Positions 1-5,467 of a stretch of DNA of 9,321 nt are shown here, piece after piece. The position numbers and the translations under genes were made by a program. The notes under the pieces were generated by a model. It was not told the origin of the DNA. It made no database searches and saw only the letters and a list, made by a program, of their open reading frames with translations. The DNA is taken from NCBI GenBank assembly GCA_017550775.1, contig JAFZOA010000513.1, positions 1-9,321 on the forward strand. Reading direction: 5' to 3'. The DNA comes from Ruminiclostridium sp. GTDB lineage: Bacteria; Bacillota_A; Clostridia; Oscillospirales; Ruminococcaceae. How positions within the stretch are numbered: the stretch's first letter is position 1; every line of letters starts with the position of its first letter.

Positions 1-1224
1 CGTGCTCTGACGCATATCTATATCCATGTTGCCGAGGGAATAAAGCTCAAAATACCCGTTCCCGTAGGATGGCTGGCAGTCCTCCAGAGAGGGCGTCCAC
101 GACACGAGCTCGAACATCGAAGGGTCAAACTCAACGCGCATATAGAGTGAGTCAACGAACGACCCGAGGGCGGGAACATCGATATTGACACTGAATGTCT
201 CGCCGACTGCTACCTGTGTTTTGGAGAGCTTTATTCCGCCGCCGGTGACCGCGATCTCTTCCGATGATGTGCTGACCGTGAATTTGAGGTTTGATATTTT
301 GGGTATCCAGAGCTCCTGACGGCCGCCTTCCGCAAGCTCGCCGTAAAGGGTGTTTTCAAGGAAGAAGTAATGCTGACCGGGAGAGGGCTTTTCCAACACG
401 TTCACCGAGGCGGTAAGGGTAAGCCCCGCCTTAAGGTCAACGCTCTGTCCCGTGCCGATATACAGCCCGAAGGAGCCTCCGCCGTAGTCTATCGTACCGC
501 CCTTGACACTCGAACGCACCGAAGTGACCTCAAAGCTGTCGGAGTCATATTTCACCACCGCTGCGCCGCCTACCGCGTACGCGTTGATGATCGGTATCTG
601 CAATGTGACGGTGAGCGATTCCCCGGGTCTGAGATTGCTCTTCGCGTCGGTATACAGACCGCCGGCATTTACGGGAAGCACAGTCTCGGTGACGGTAATG
701 CTCGTATCCGGGAAGGTGATCTGCTTCCAGAGCGAGTCTCCCGATACGCCGTTTTCGTTAGTCGCGCAGACGGTGTGCTCTTCGAGTCTGAATGTGTGGG
801 CACCCAGCACTGCGTCAGCCTTCGCCTTGAAGTCCACGAGCAGCTCCAGCCCGTCAGACATATCGATGTTGACCTTTCCGCTTGCCACACCCATTGAGAT
901 CTCACCGGCTTTGGCGGTATTCACGATGACAACTGCATCGCTCATGTCTCCGCAGACAGCGGCAATATCCGATTTCCACTCTGTCTCAACATCGGAAGCA
1001 AGAGTGAACGCGTCCTTGTCGTATGTGAACTTTATGTTCATAGAGTCTGCCATGGGAAGTTCAGGTACTCTCACCGCGACGGTAACAGTCCCGCCGCGCC
1101 CTACCGTGCCGGAAAGCGCGTAAACACCGTTGCCGGCGCTCTCGGCGTGTGCCGTGAACGATGCCGGTACTGTGAACGCGACCAGCGTCAATATAAGAAA
1201 CAATGCTTTGATCCGCTTCCACAT
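1..1224 (-). CDS. Secreted multi-cohesin-like protein, C-terminus beyond left edge (partial)
   Basis: An open frame runs from ATG at 1224 off the left edge, giving 408 residues with no stop. The start follows AGGGGGAA (1231-1238) by six bases. The N-terminus is a signal peptide (WKRIK, then a hydrophobic core), with likely cleavage after AHA at about residue 27. At least three modules of about 140 residues follow: about 33-178, 183-318 and 326 to the edge. Each opens with a Gly-rich turn and a strand such as GESLTVTLQIP, followed by a cohesin-style F-x-YDxxxF strand: MNIKFTYDKDAFTL, AAVVKYDSDSFEV and MRVEFDPSMFEL. The third module is closest to the single module of the upstream gene (RVEFDP..FE..SW.PS). 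Cohesins bind dockerins in cellulosome-like complexes, and a dockerin-like protein is encoded nearby. This is probably a scaffoldin-like surface protein, perhaps co-transcribed with the 1277-1999 gene. A generic Ig-like adhesin remains possible. Any anchor or further modules lie outside the window. Confidence 0.75.
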   Translation of the reverse strand, partial: MWKRIKALFLILTLVAFTVPASFTAHAESAGNGVYALSGTVGRGGTVTVAVRVPELPMADSMNIKFTYDKDAFTLASDVETEWKSDIAAVCGDMSDAVVIVNTAKAGEISMGVASGKVNIDMSDGLELLVDFKAKADAVLGAHTFRLEEHTVCATNENGVSGDSLWKQITFPDTSITVTETVLPVNAGGLYTDAKSNLRPGESLTVTLQIPIINAYAVGGAAVVKYDSDSFEVTSVRSSVKGGTIDYGGGSFGLYIGTGQSVDLKAGLTLTASVNVLEKPSPGQHYFFLENTLYGELAEGGRQELWIPKISNLKFTVSTSSEEIAVTGGGIKLSKTQVAVGETFSVNIDVPALGSFVDSLYMRVEFDPSMFELVSWTPSLEDCQPSYGNGYFELYSLGNMDIDMRQST

Positions 1225-1230
1225 ATATAC

Positions 1231-1238
1231 TTCCCCCT
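1231..1238 (-). promoter_or_regulatory. Ribosome binding site of the multi-cohesin gene
   Basis: On the minus strand AGGGGGAA is followed six bases later by ATG. It fixes the start of the left-edge gene and shows the gene has its own ribosome site, 50 bases after the upstream stop. Confidence 0.7.
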
Positions 1239-1259
1239 GAACCGAATGTCAGTCTGAAT

Positions 1260-1276
1260 GCCGGTCATATCCCGGC
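1260..1276 (-). repeat. Small hairpin between the two cohesin-like genes
   Basis: The 5-bp perfect stem GCCGG/CCGGC with a 7-base loop begins directly after the TGA stop of the 1277-1999 gene. No U-run follows on the minus strand, so it is unlikely to be an efficient intrinsic terminator. It could be a weak attenuator or an mRNA-processing element, or it could be chance. Confidence 0.35.
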
Positions 1277-1999
1277 TCAATCGTCTATGTATTTTTTAGT
1301 GCGCTTTCTGCGCTTTACGATCTTGCGTGCAAGCAGTGCGCAGCCTACCAGTCCCGCCGGTACAGCCACCGCTATCGCCACCCCGGTATGGGGGTTGAGC
1401 GGGTTTGCTTTCCCTGCGGAAACGTCAGCCGTGTCTGCGGGAGCCGCCGCAGCAGCCGTCCCGGCGGGTGACGTTACAGTCTGGACTGCCGCCGTATCCA
1501 CGGAAGCGGGTGCCTCTGCGGGAGCCGCCACGTTCACCGAGATCTCCGTGACCTCCGGCGACCACAGCGTTTCGTAATCGTAGCCGTTATCCTTGACGTA
1601 GGTGAGGTCGTGAAGCGTGAGCCGGAAGCTGTATGTGCCGTCCGCCGCGCCTTTCTTCACCTTCATGTCCGCGGAAAGCGCAAGTCCGCCGGACAGATCT
1701 ATGTTTCTTGCCGCATTCGCCGCGCTGAGAGCGATAAACCCGTCACCGCTGTTGTACAGCCCGCCGGAGACCGACGGAGCCCAGCTCTCCACCTCGAACA
1801 CGTCGGGGTCGAACTCAACACGCACAGCCGCCGCGTCCGCGTTTACGGAGGCGGGTGCGCTTACCGTGACAGTAAACCGCTCGCCCGCTTCAAGGTCGCC
1901 GTCCGATATGGAAAGACCGTTTACCGACGCTGCCGAAGCGGTAAGCGAAAAGCAAGCCGCCGCTGTTACCAACGCAGCGACCCATAATTTCAGTTTCAT
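1277..1999 (-). CDS. Single-cohesin-like cell-wall-anchored protein with NPHTG sorting signal
   Basis: This 240-residue exported surface protein starts at ATG 1999, preceded by GGTGA at 2005-2009. Residues 1-23 are a signal peptide (MKLKLW, hydrophobic core, ASA cleavage site). Residues about 26-157 form one cohesin-like module with the strand RVEFDPDVFEVESW (60-73) and a closing strand TEISVNV. Residues 158-200 are an Ala/Pro/Thr/Val-rich linker. The C-terminus has NPHTG (202-206; codons 1396-1382), a hydrophobic segment (207-224) and a strongly basic tail (RKIVKRRKRTKK). This is the arrangement of a sortase signal, with NPxTG replacing LPxTG as seen in several Clostridia. One cohesin plus a wall anchor resembles the anchoring scaffoldin ScaE of Ruminococcus flavefaciens, an analogy of architecture and not proven homology. 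It would hold a dockerin-bearing partner at the cell wall. No sortase gene is visible here. Transcription is likely from the 2097-2125 promoter and may continue into the left-edge gene. Confidence 0.8.
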   Translation of the reverse strand: MKLKLWVAALVTAAACFSLTASAASVNGLSISDGDLEAGERFTVTVSAPASVNADAAAVRVEFDPDVFEVESWAPSVSGGLYNSGDGFIALSAANAARNIDLSGGLALSADMKVKKGAADGTYSFRLTLHDLTYVKDNGYDYETLWSPEVTEISVNVAAPAEAPASVDTAAVQTVTSPAGTAAAAAPADTADVSAGKANPLNPHTGVAIAVAVPAGLVGCALLARKIVKRRKRTKKYIDD

Positions 2000-2025
2000 T
2001 CAAATCACCATATATCTGTATCACT

Positions 2026-2079
2026 TTATTCCGTCACAGCAAGATACTTACCGTCCGGAGAAAATGTATAAATCTGCAT
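2026..2079 (-). other. Possible 17-codon leader ORF in the 5' UTR
   Basis: An ATG at 2079 begins only about ten bases after the predicted transcription start and reads MQIYTFSPDGKYLAVTE to a TAA at 2026-2028, 26 bases before the start of the cohesin-like gene. The Shine-Dalgarno match is weak (GTGGTG). The FSPDGKYLAV string resembles a WD40/TolB beta-propeller strand, which is unexpected in a leader. It may be chance, a gene relic or a leader peptide. Confidence 0.2.
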
Positions 2080-2096
2080 AATACACCACAATATAT

Positions 2097-2125
2097 AGTA
2101 TATCACTATTTTTCGCGTTCGTCAA
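2097..2125 (-). promoter_or_regulatory. Sigma-A promoter for the cohesin-like gene(s)
   Basis: On the minus strand TTGACG (2120-2125) and TATACT (2097-2102) are separated by exactly 17 bases. The predicted start near 2090 leaves a leader of about 90 bases. The promoter lies after the terminator of the upstream gene, so the cohesin-like genes have their own transcription start. Confidence 0.8.
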
Positions 2126-2155
2126 CTGTATTTTATTCGTTTGTCCGATTTATAC

Positions 2156-2183
2156 AATGCCGGGCGATATATACCGCCGCATT
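2156..2183. repeat. Imperfect inverted repeat upstream of the cohesin-gene promoter
   Basis: AATGC (2156-2160) pairs with GCATT (2179-2183), and inside that GGCG (2163-2166) pairs with CGCC (2175-2178). There is a two-base bulge and an AT-rich loop. It lies about 30 bp upstream of the -35 box and could be a regulator site or a secondary terminator hairpin. Function is unknown. Confidence 0.35.
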
Positions 2184-2210
2184 TGTGCTGTTTTACCAAT
2201 ACCGCACAAA
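2182..2210. repeat. Inverted repeat TTTGTGC/GCACAAA
   Basis: A perfect 7-bp inverted repeat (2182-2188 and 2204-2210) surrounds a 15-base spacer. It abuts the terminator hairpin on one side and overlaps the neighbouring imperfect inverted repeat by two bases on the other. It could be an operator or part of the transcript end structure. Confidence 0.35.
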
Positions 2211-2250
2211 CAACAACTCCCGCAGGCCGTATATTTCAGGCTGCGGGAGT
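2204..2250 (-). terminator. Intrinsic terminator of the dockerin-bearing gene
   Basis: On the minus strand ACTCCCGCAG (2250-2241) pairs perfectly over 10 bp with CTGCGGGAGT (2225-2216). It is followed by the T-rich run TTGTTGTTTGTG. It sits about 40 bases after the stop codon at 2291. The T-run is interrupted by G, but the strong GC stem and position fit a Rho-independent terminator. Confidence 0.75.
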
Positions 2251-2263
2251 ATTTCTGGCGCTG

Positions 2264-2285
2264 TCCCGCACGATGCCGCACGGGA
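2264..2285. repeat. Short inverted repeat containing a direct repeat
   Basis: TCCCG (2264-2268) pairs with CGGGA (2281-2285). The same stretch holds two copies of CCGCACG (2266-2272 and 2276-2282) separated by ATG. It begins five bases after the gene's stop codon and is probably part of the transcript-end structure. Confidence 0.3.
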
Positions 2286-2290
2286 ATGTA

Positions 2291-5152
2291 TTACCTGTTG
2301 AGTATGCACTTCTGACCCAGCATATATCGGAGTATCTGGCTCGCGTCAAGCACGGAGAGCGTTGCGTAAGGATCAACCTCCAGATATACGCAGGCGACCT
2401 TCAGAAGGTACGCGCGGGTATCGTCGTCAACGCTGTCGAAGATCGAGTTTGTACCGATGAGATAGCGAAGTATCTGAACCGCGTCATTCTGATCTATCTT
2501 TCCCTCGCTTCCGGTCCCGGATGTTATGGCATCTCCGCGCTTGCGAAGCTCGGGATTTATCGAAAGGTCATTTTTCGACAGAGTTACGGTGTATTCGCGG
2601 GGTACGAAGCCCGTCGCGGAGACACGCATTGTGTAGCTTCCGGAATCGAGATCCGGGAAGGAGTATCTTCCGTTGGCAGCAATCGTATCCGCTACCTTCG
2701 TTCCCTTCGTATCAAGAAGCTCAAGCGTTGCCGTTCCGGAAAAACCGCTTCCGATGACCGTTCCGCTTATCGAGCTGTCGCCGCTCCTGTCCGCGAACTC
2801 CACCTTGATCTCAACATCTGAGGCGGTAACGGGGACGATCCCGCCGTTCTGGATATCAATTCCGTTGGCGGTCAGGGATACGAGCACCTTGTCTTCGGGG
2901 ATGACTGCGGTTACCGTAAGCTTTGTACCGGACTTGACGGTATCGCCGGATTTCAGCACGGCAGTACCGTTCTTTACGGTAACGCCCTCCGGGAATATAA
3001 CGGCATAGTCCTTCGCGGAAAACTCGACCTTTATATCGACATCGGTGTGATCGACGGTGTAGGTCTTGCCGTATTCATATTCCTCGCCGTTGATCTTAAA
3101 CGAGGATATCCCCTTACCGTCCGGAATAACGGCCGCGATGCTGAGCACAGCGCCGTTCTTGACGGTATCTCCCGATTTGAGCGCCTTGCCGCCGCTTGTG
3201 ACGGTGAGGGACGACATGAACGTTACCTTGTAATCCGCGTCCTTGTCCGCAAATTTCGCCACTACATTAACATCGGCGTTGGTGACCGTATATGTCTTTC
3301 CGCTCGTGAACTTGCCGTCGTTCACGGTAAACTCGGTGATCTCCTTGCCTTCGGGAACGGCAACACTTATAACGAGCTTGTCGTCCGCGTATATGAGCTG
3401 TTCGTTCTCAAGGGGTATACTGTCTCTCGTAACGGTGACTTCCGCCGGGAAATATACGCGGTAGGCGGTCTCGGTCGCGTCAACGTATTCCGACTTGACA
3501 GCAACATTCGCCTTTTCCACCGTGAACTTGCTCCCGCTCGTAAACGGCTTGTTGTTCACAGCGAGGGTTTTGAGTATCTTTCCGCTCTGCGCCGGCGCGG
3601 TTATCACAAGCTCATCGCCGGTGAACACTTTGGCTCCGGTCGCAAGCGGTATCCCGTCGCGCGTTACTGTCACAGGCGCGCTGAACGTAAGAGTGAATGT
3701 CGCGGAGGGGTCTGCGGCAGGCACGGCCTCCGCCTTTTCGGTGCCGTTCACGAGAAGCTTGTATGTCCGTCCGAATTTAAGCGCCCCGCTCATCAGCATA
3801 AGATGCTCTCCCATAGCCGAAGCTTTTGTCGAGTATATCTCATTTCCGCTGACATCGAGTATGCGGAGGGTGTCGCCGGACACAAATGACACCGGCTCGT
3901 CGGCAGTGCCGAATACTATGTATCTCCCTGTTTTCGGGGCAGGGATGCTGTCGTCAAGGCTTCCGACGATCAGAGTCCCGTCGGACAGATAGATACCGGG
4001 TGCAGCACCGGAGCCTGCGTTGAAGGAGCTTCCGAAAAGCTCTGTCTTCCCGCCGGTCACGCTTATCTGCTCGCAGCCGCCGCATACGGCAGTCCCGGCC
4101 GTGACATTATGCGTACCGCCGGATATATTCACCTTTCCGGAGAGCGCAGTCATACTCGTGCTTATATCCGTCTTTCCGGAGTAGAGGTTCAGGGTCTTGA
4201 CGCTCACAGCGCTGTCTCCGGAGCTTATCGTCACCGTCGGACCGGATGTGCTGTCCTTTGTTCCTATATTTACGGTCGTGGCTGTAATGCCCGATTCGCC
4301 TGAAGTTATATCCGCCGTACCGCTCGTGATGCTTACGCTGTCGCCGCCGATACCCGTGCCCTGCGTGTCGATGCTGAGGGTACCGCCGGTCATATTCACG
4401 TTTTTATCTGCGCTCACCGCTTCATATCCGCCTGTGGGGGCTCCGCCGGAGACTGTCACTGCGCCGCCGGAGATGTTGAGAATACCGCCTGCGCTCCCGC
4501 TTGCGGCTACTGCGATACCTTTACCGCTGTCGGAGTCTATCGTGAGCGTTCCGCCCTTTACGGTGACTGTTCCCACGCTCGAAATGCCCTCGTTATCCGC
4601 GGTAAGATCAAGTGTGAAATTATCCGCGGCATTCTCGCCTATGACGAGACTTGTGGAACCTTCCGCGGAAATGCCTGTCCCTGTGCTGTCCGCCGTGAGC
4701 TTGCCGTCCCCGGTGACCGTGAGCACTGCTCCGGAGATAAGCTCCATATCTGCCGAGCTTCCGGACAACCTGTTGCTGTCACCGGATAAACAGAGCGTCA
4801 CCGTCGCGTTTTTCCGCACAGACAGCGGAGTGCTTCCGGAAAGATCGAGCTCCGACATCACTACCACCGCATTCTTGACGTTCTCCGACACAACGATGCC
4901 GCCGTCGGAGCCGGTGCCGGTGAACATGAACTTACCCGTACCTGTGATAGTGGCGACATTCCCGCTTACGGTGACCTTGTCCGTGCTTGTGGCCGCAGCC
5001 GTTCCCGTATCGGAGAATGTCACGGTGCTGTCATAAGTCTCCGGCAGATCATACGCGGAGATATCTATCCCGCTGTACCCGAAGTGGGTGACAGCTACGG
5101 CCGCCGCGGCAAGTACCGAGACAAACGCCTTTCCTGCATTTCGTAATTTCAT
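2291..5152 (-). CDS. Secreted beta-helix carbohydrate-binding protein with four tandem repeats and a C-terminal dockerin-like module
   Basis: The 953-residue start at ATG 5152 is preferred because GAGGTG (5159-5164) lies six bases upstream and the reading MKLRNAGKAF begins a normal signal peptide. An in-frame ATG at 5173 has no ribosome site. Residues 1 to about 33 are the signal peptide. Residues about 40-475 are Gly/Ser/Thr-rich short beta rungs (TVTVKGGTLTI, VNISGGTHNV) ending in LMSGALKFGRTYKLLVNG. This is typical of the Cthe_2159-type carbohydrate-binding beta-helix family, whose founder binds cellulose-like and pectic polysaccharides. Residues 486-788 hold four repeats of about 75 residues, each closing in V-x-V/I-K-x-E-F/Y or a variant. 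Residues 792-861 resemble a carboxypeptidase regulatory-like fold (SGTV...GRYSFPDLDSGSYTMRV). Residues 871-946 are a divergent dockerin-like module (DAVQILRYLIG and DASQILRYMLG). No catalytic domain is evident. It probably docks to a cohesin, plausibly one encoded just downstream, to bind polysaccharide. Confidence 0.85.
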   Translation of the reverse strand: MKLRNAGKAFVSVLAAAAVAVTHFGYSGIDISAYDLPETYDSTVTFSDTGTAAATSTDKVTVSGNVATITGTGKFMFTGTGSDGGIVVSENVKNAVVVMSELDLSGSTPLSVRKNATVTLCLSGDSNRLSGSSADMELISGAVLTVTGDGKLTADSTGTGISAEGSTSLVIGENAADNFTLDLTADNEGISSVGTVTVKGGTLTIDSDSGKGIAVAASGSAGGILNISGGAVTVSGGAPTGGYEAVSADKNVNMTGGTLSIDTQGTGIGGDSVSITSGTADITSGESGITATTVNIGTKDSTSGPTVTISSGDSAVSVKTLNLYSGKTDISTSMTALSGKVNISGGTHNVTAGTAVCGGCEQISVTGGKTELFGSSFNAGSGAAPGIYLSDGTLIVGSLDDSIPAPKTGRYIVFGTADEPVSFVSGDTLRILDVSGNEIYSTKASAMGEHLMLMSGALKFGRTYKLLVNGTEKAEAVPAADPSATFTLTFSAPVTVTRDGIPLATGAKVFTGDELVITAPAQSGKILKTLAVNNKPFTSGSKFTVEKANVAVKSEYVDATETAYRVYFPAEVTVTRDSIPLENEQLIYADDKLVISVAVPEGKEITEFTVNDGKFTSGKTYTVTNADVNVVAKFADKDADYKVTFMSSLTVTSGGKALKSGDTVKNGAVLSIAAVIPDGKGISSFKINGEEYEYGKTYTVDHTDVDIKVEFSAKDYAVIFPEGVTVKNGTAVLKSGDTVKSGTKLTVTAVIPEDKVLVSLTANGIDIQNGGIVPVTASDVEIKVEFADRSGDSSISGTVIGSGFSGTATLELLDTKGTKVADTIAANGRYSFPDLDSGSYTMRVSATGFVPREYTVTLSKNDLSINPELRKRGDAITSGTGSEGKIDQNDAVQILRYLIGTNSIFDSVDDDTRAYLLKVACVYLEVDPYATLSVLDASQILRYMLGQKCILNR
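2315..2542 (-). other. Divergent type-I-like dockerin module (encoded C-terminus)
   Basis: Two half-repeats end in near-identical helices, DAVQILRYLIG and DASQILRYMLG, as in duplicated dockerins. The first loop begins GD and ends GKIDQND, but carries about five extra residues (AITSGTGSE where four are usual). The second loop (ACVYLEVDPYATLSVLDA) is about four residues longer than usual. It has Cys and Tyr at the places where the first Asp and the Asn normally bind calcium. The calcium role of loop 2 is therefore doubtful. Confidence 0.65.
2789..3697 (-). repeat. Four tandem ~75-residue protein repeats (coding)
   Basis: Residues 486-559, 564-636, 641-714 and 716-788 of the dockerin-bearing protein repeat one pattern. 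It runs Y-x-V-x-F-P-x-x-V-T-V, then a short G/L turn with SGD or similar, a P-E/D-G-K segment, SGKTYTV-T-x-A-D-V, and K-V-E-F-A. They are divergent at DNA level, so this is an old duplication. The pattern resembles Gram-positive surface stalk repeats such as divergent InlB B-repeats. That family name is tentative. Confidence 0.7.
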
Positions 5153-5204
5153 ATCTGACACCTCAATATGCATATCGCATAAATTTTACACCATACCACT
5201 ATAT

Positions 5205-5233
5205 ATTGTACCGCATACATCAACATTTGTCAA
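5205..5233 (-). promoter_or_regulatory. Sigma-A promoter of the dockerin-bearing gene
   Basis: On the minus strand the perfect -35 box TTGACA (5228-5233) is separated by 17 bases from TACAAT (5205-5210). The expected start near 5198 gives a leader of about 45 bases. The sequence just after the -10 box (ATATAGTGGTATGG) resembles that at the cohesin-gene promoter. Confidence 0.85.
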
Positions 5234-5245
5234 GTATTTTCTCAG

Positions 5246-5262
5246 CCGGTGTTCTGCACCGG
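5246..5262. promoter_or_regulatory. Perfect inverted repeat CCGGTG-N5-CACCGG, candidate operator
   Basis: A 6-bp perfect dyad with a 5-base spacer lies 12 bp upstream of the -35 box of the leftward promoter, between two divergent promoters. Location and symmetry suit a regulator binding site. No U-run follows on either strand, so it is not a good terminator. Confidence 0.4.
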
Positions 5263-5277
5263 ATAATCCGTGGGCGC

Positions 5278-5294
5278 CGGCGATCGTCACGCCG
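5278..5294. promoter_or_regulatory. Perfect inverted repeat CGGCG-N7-CGCCG, candidate operator
   Basis: A second short dyad stands in the middle of the divergent intergenic region. Next to it, TTGTAAGCGC (5298-5307) matches one half of a LacI-family-type palindrome, but the second half-site is absent. Function is unproven and GC-rich dyads of this size can occur by chance. Confidence 0.3.
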
Positions 5295-5350
5295 CAATTG
5301 TAAGCGCGTCTGTCGCCGTGATATATGCCGATTATTTAGGGCAATAATAC

Positions 5351-5379
5351 TTGATATTTGAGGTTGGGTGTGATATAAT
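5351..5379 (+). promoter_or_regulatory. Sigma-A promoter of the hydrolase/ABC operon
   Basis: TTGATA (5351-5356) and the perfect -10 box TATAAT (5374-5379) have a 17-base spacer. The predicted start near 5386 gives a leader of about 80 bases before the lipoprotein gene. No other promoter of comparable quality was seen downstream, so it probably serves the whole rightward gene set. Confidence 0.85.
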
Positions 5380-5467
5380 GAAAAACGGCGATCGGTTAAT
5401 ATACGGTTCCGTAGAACGCGGCTTTCCGTGAGCGCGTCCCGGAGCGTTAAACATAAGAGGTGAAGAA

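Noticed and set aside
370..1123. Plus-strand frames at 370-897 and 503-1123
   Set aside because: They overlap the minus-strand multi-cohesin frame, which has a signal peptide, a ribosome site and repeated modules.
2141..5036. Several long plus-strand open frames (for example 2141-2821, 3047-3889 and 4197-5036) opposite the dockerin-bearing gene
   Set aside because: They mirror GC-biased Gly/Ser/Thr/Val codons of the real minus-strand gene, lack ribosome sites and show no domain-like sequence.
4090..5036. Repetitive GGTACCGCCGG-like DNA as a CRISPR or tandem DNA repeat
   Set aside because: The periodicity is only at protein level (beta-helix rungs). Spacing and sequence vary, and there are no identical repeats with unique spacers.
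5153..5173. Upstream ATG at 5173 as start of the dockerin-bearing protein
   Set aside because: It has no ribosome site and adds seven residues before the signal peptide. ATG 5152 has GAGGTG at good spacing.
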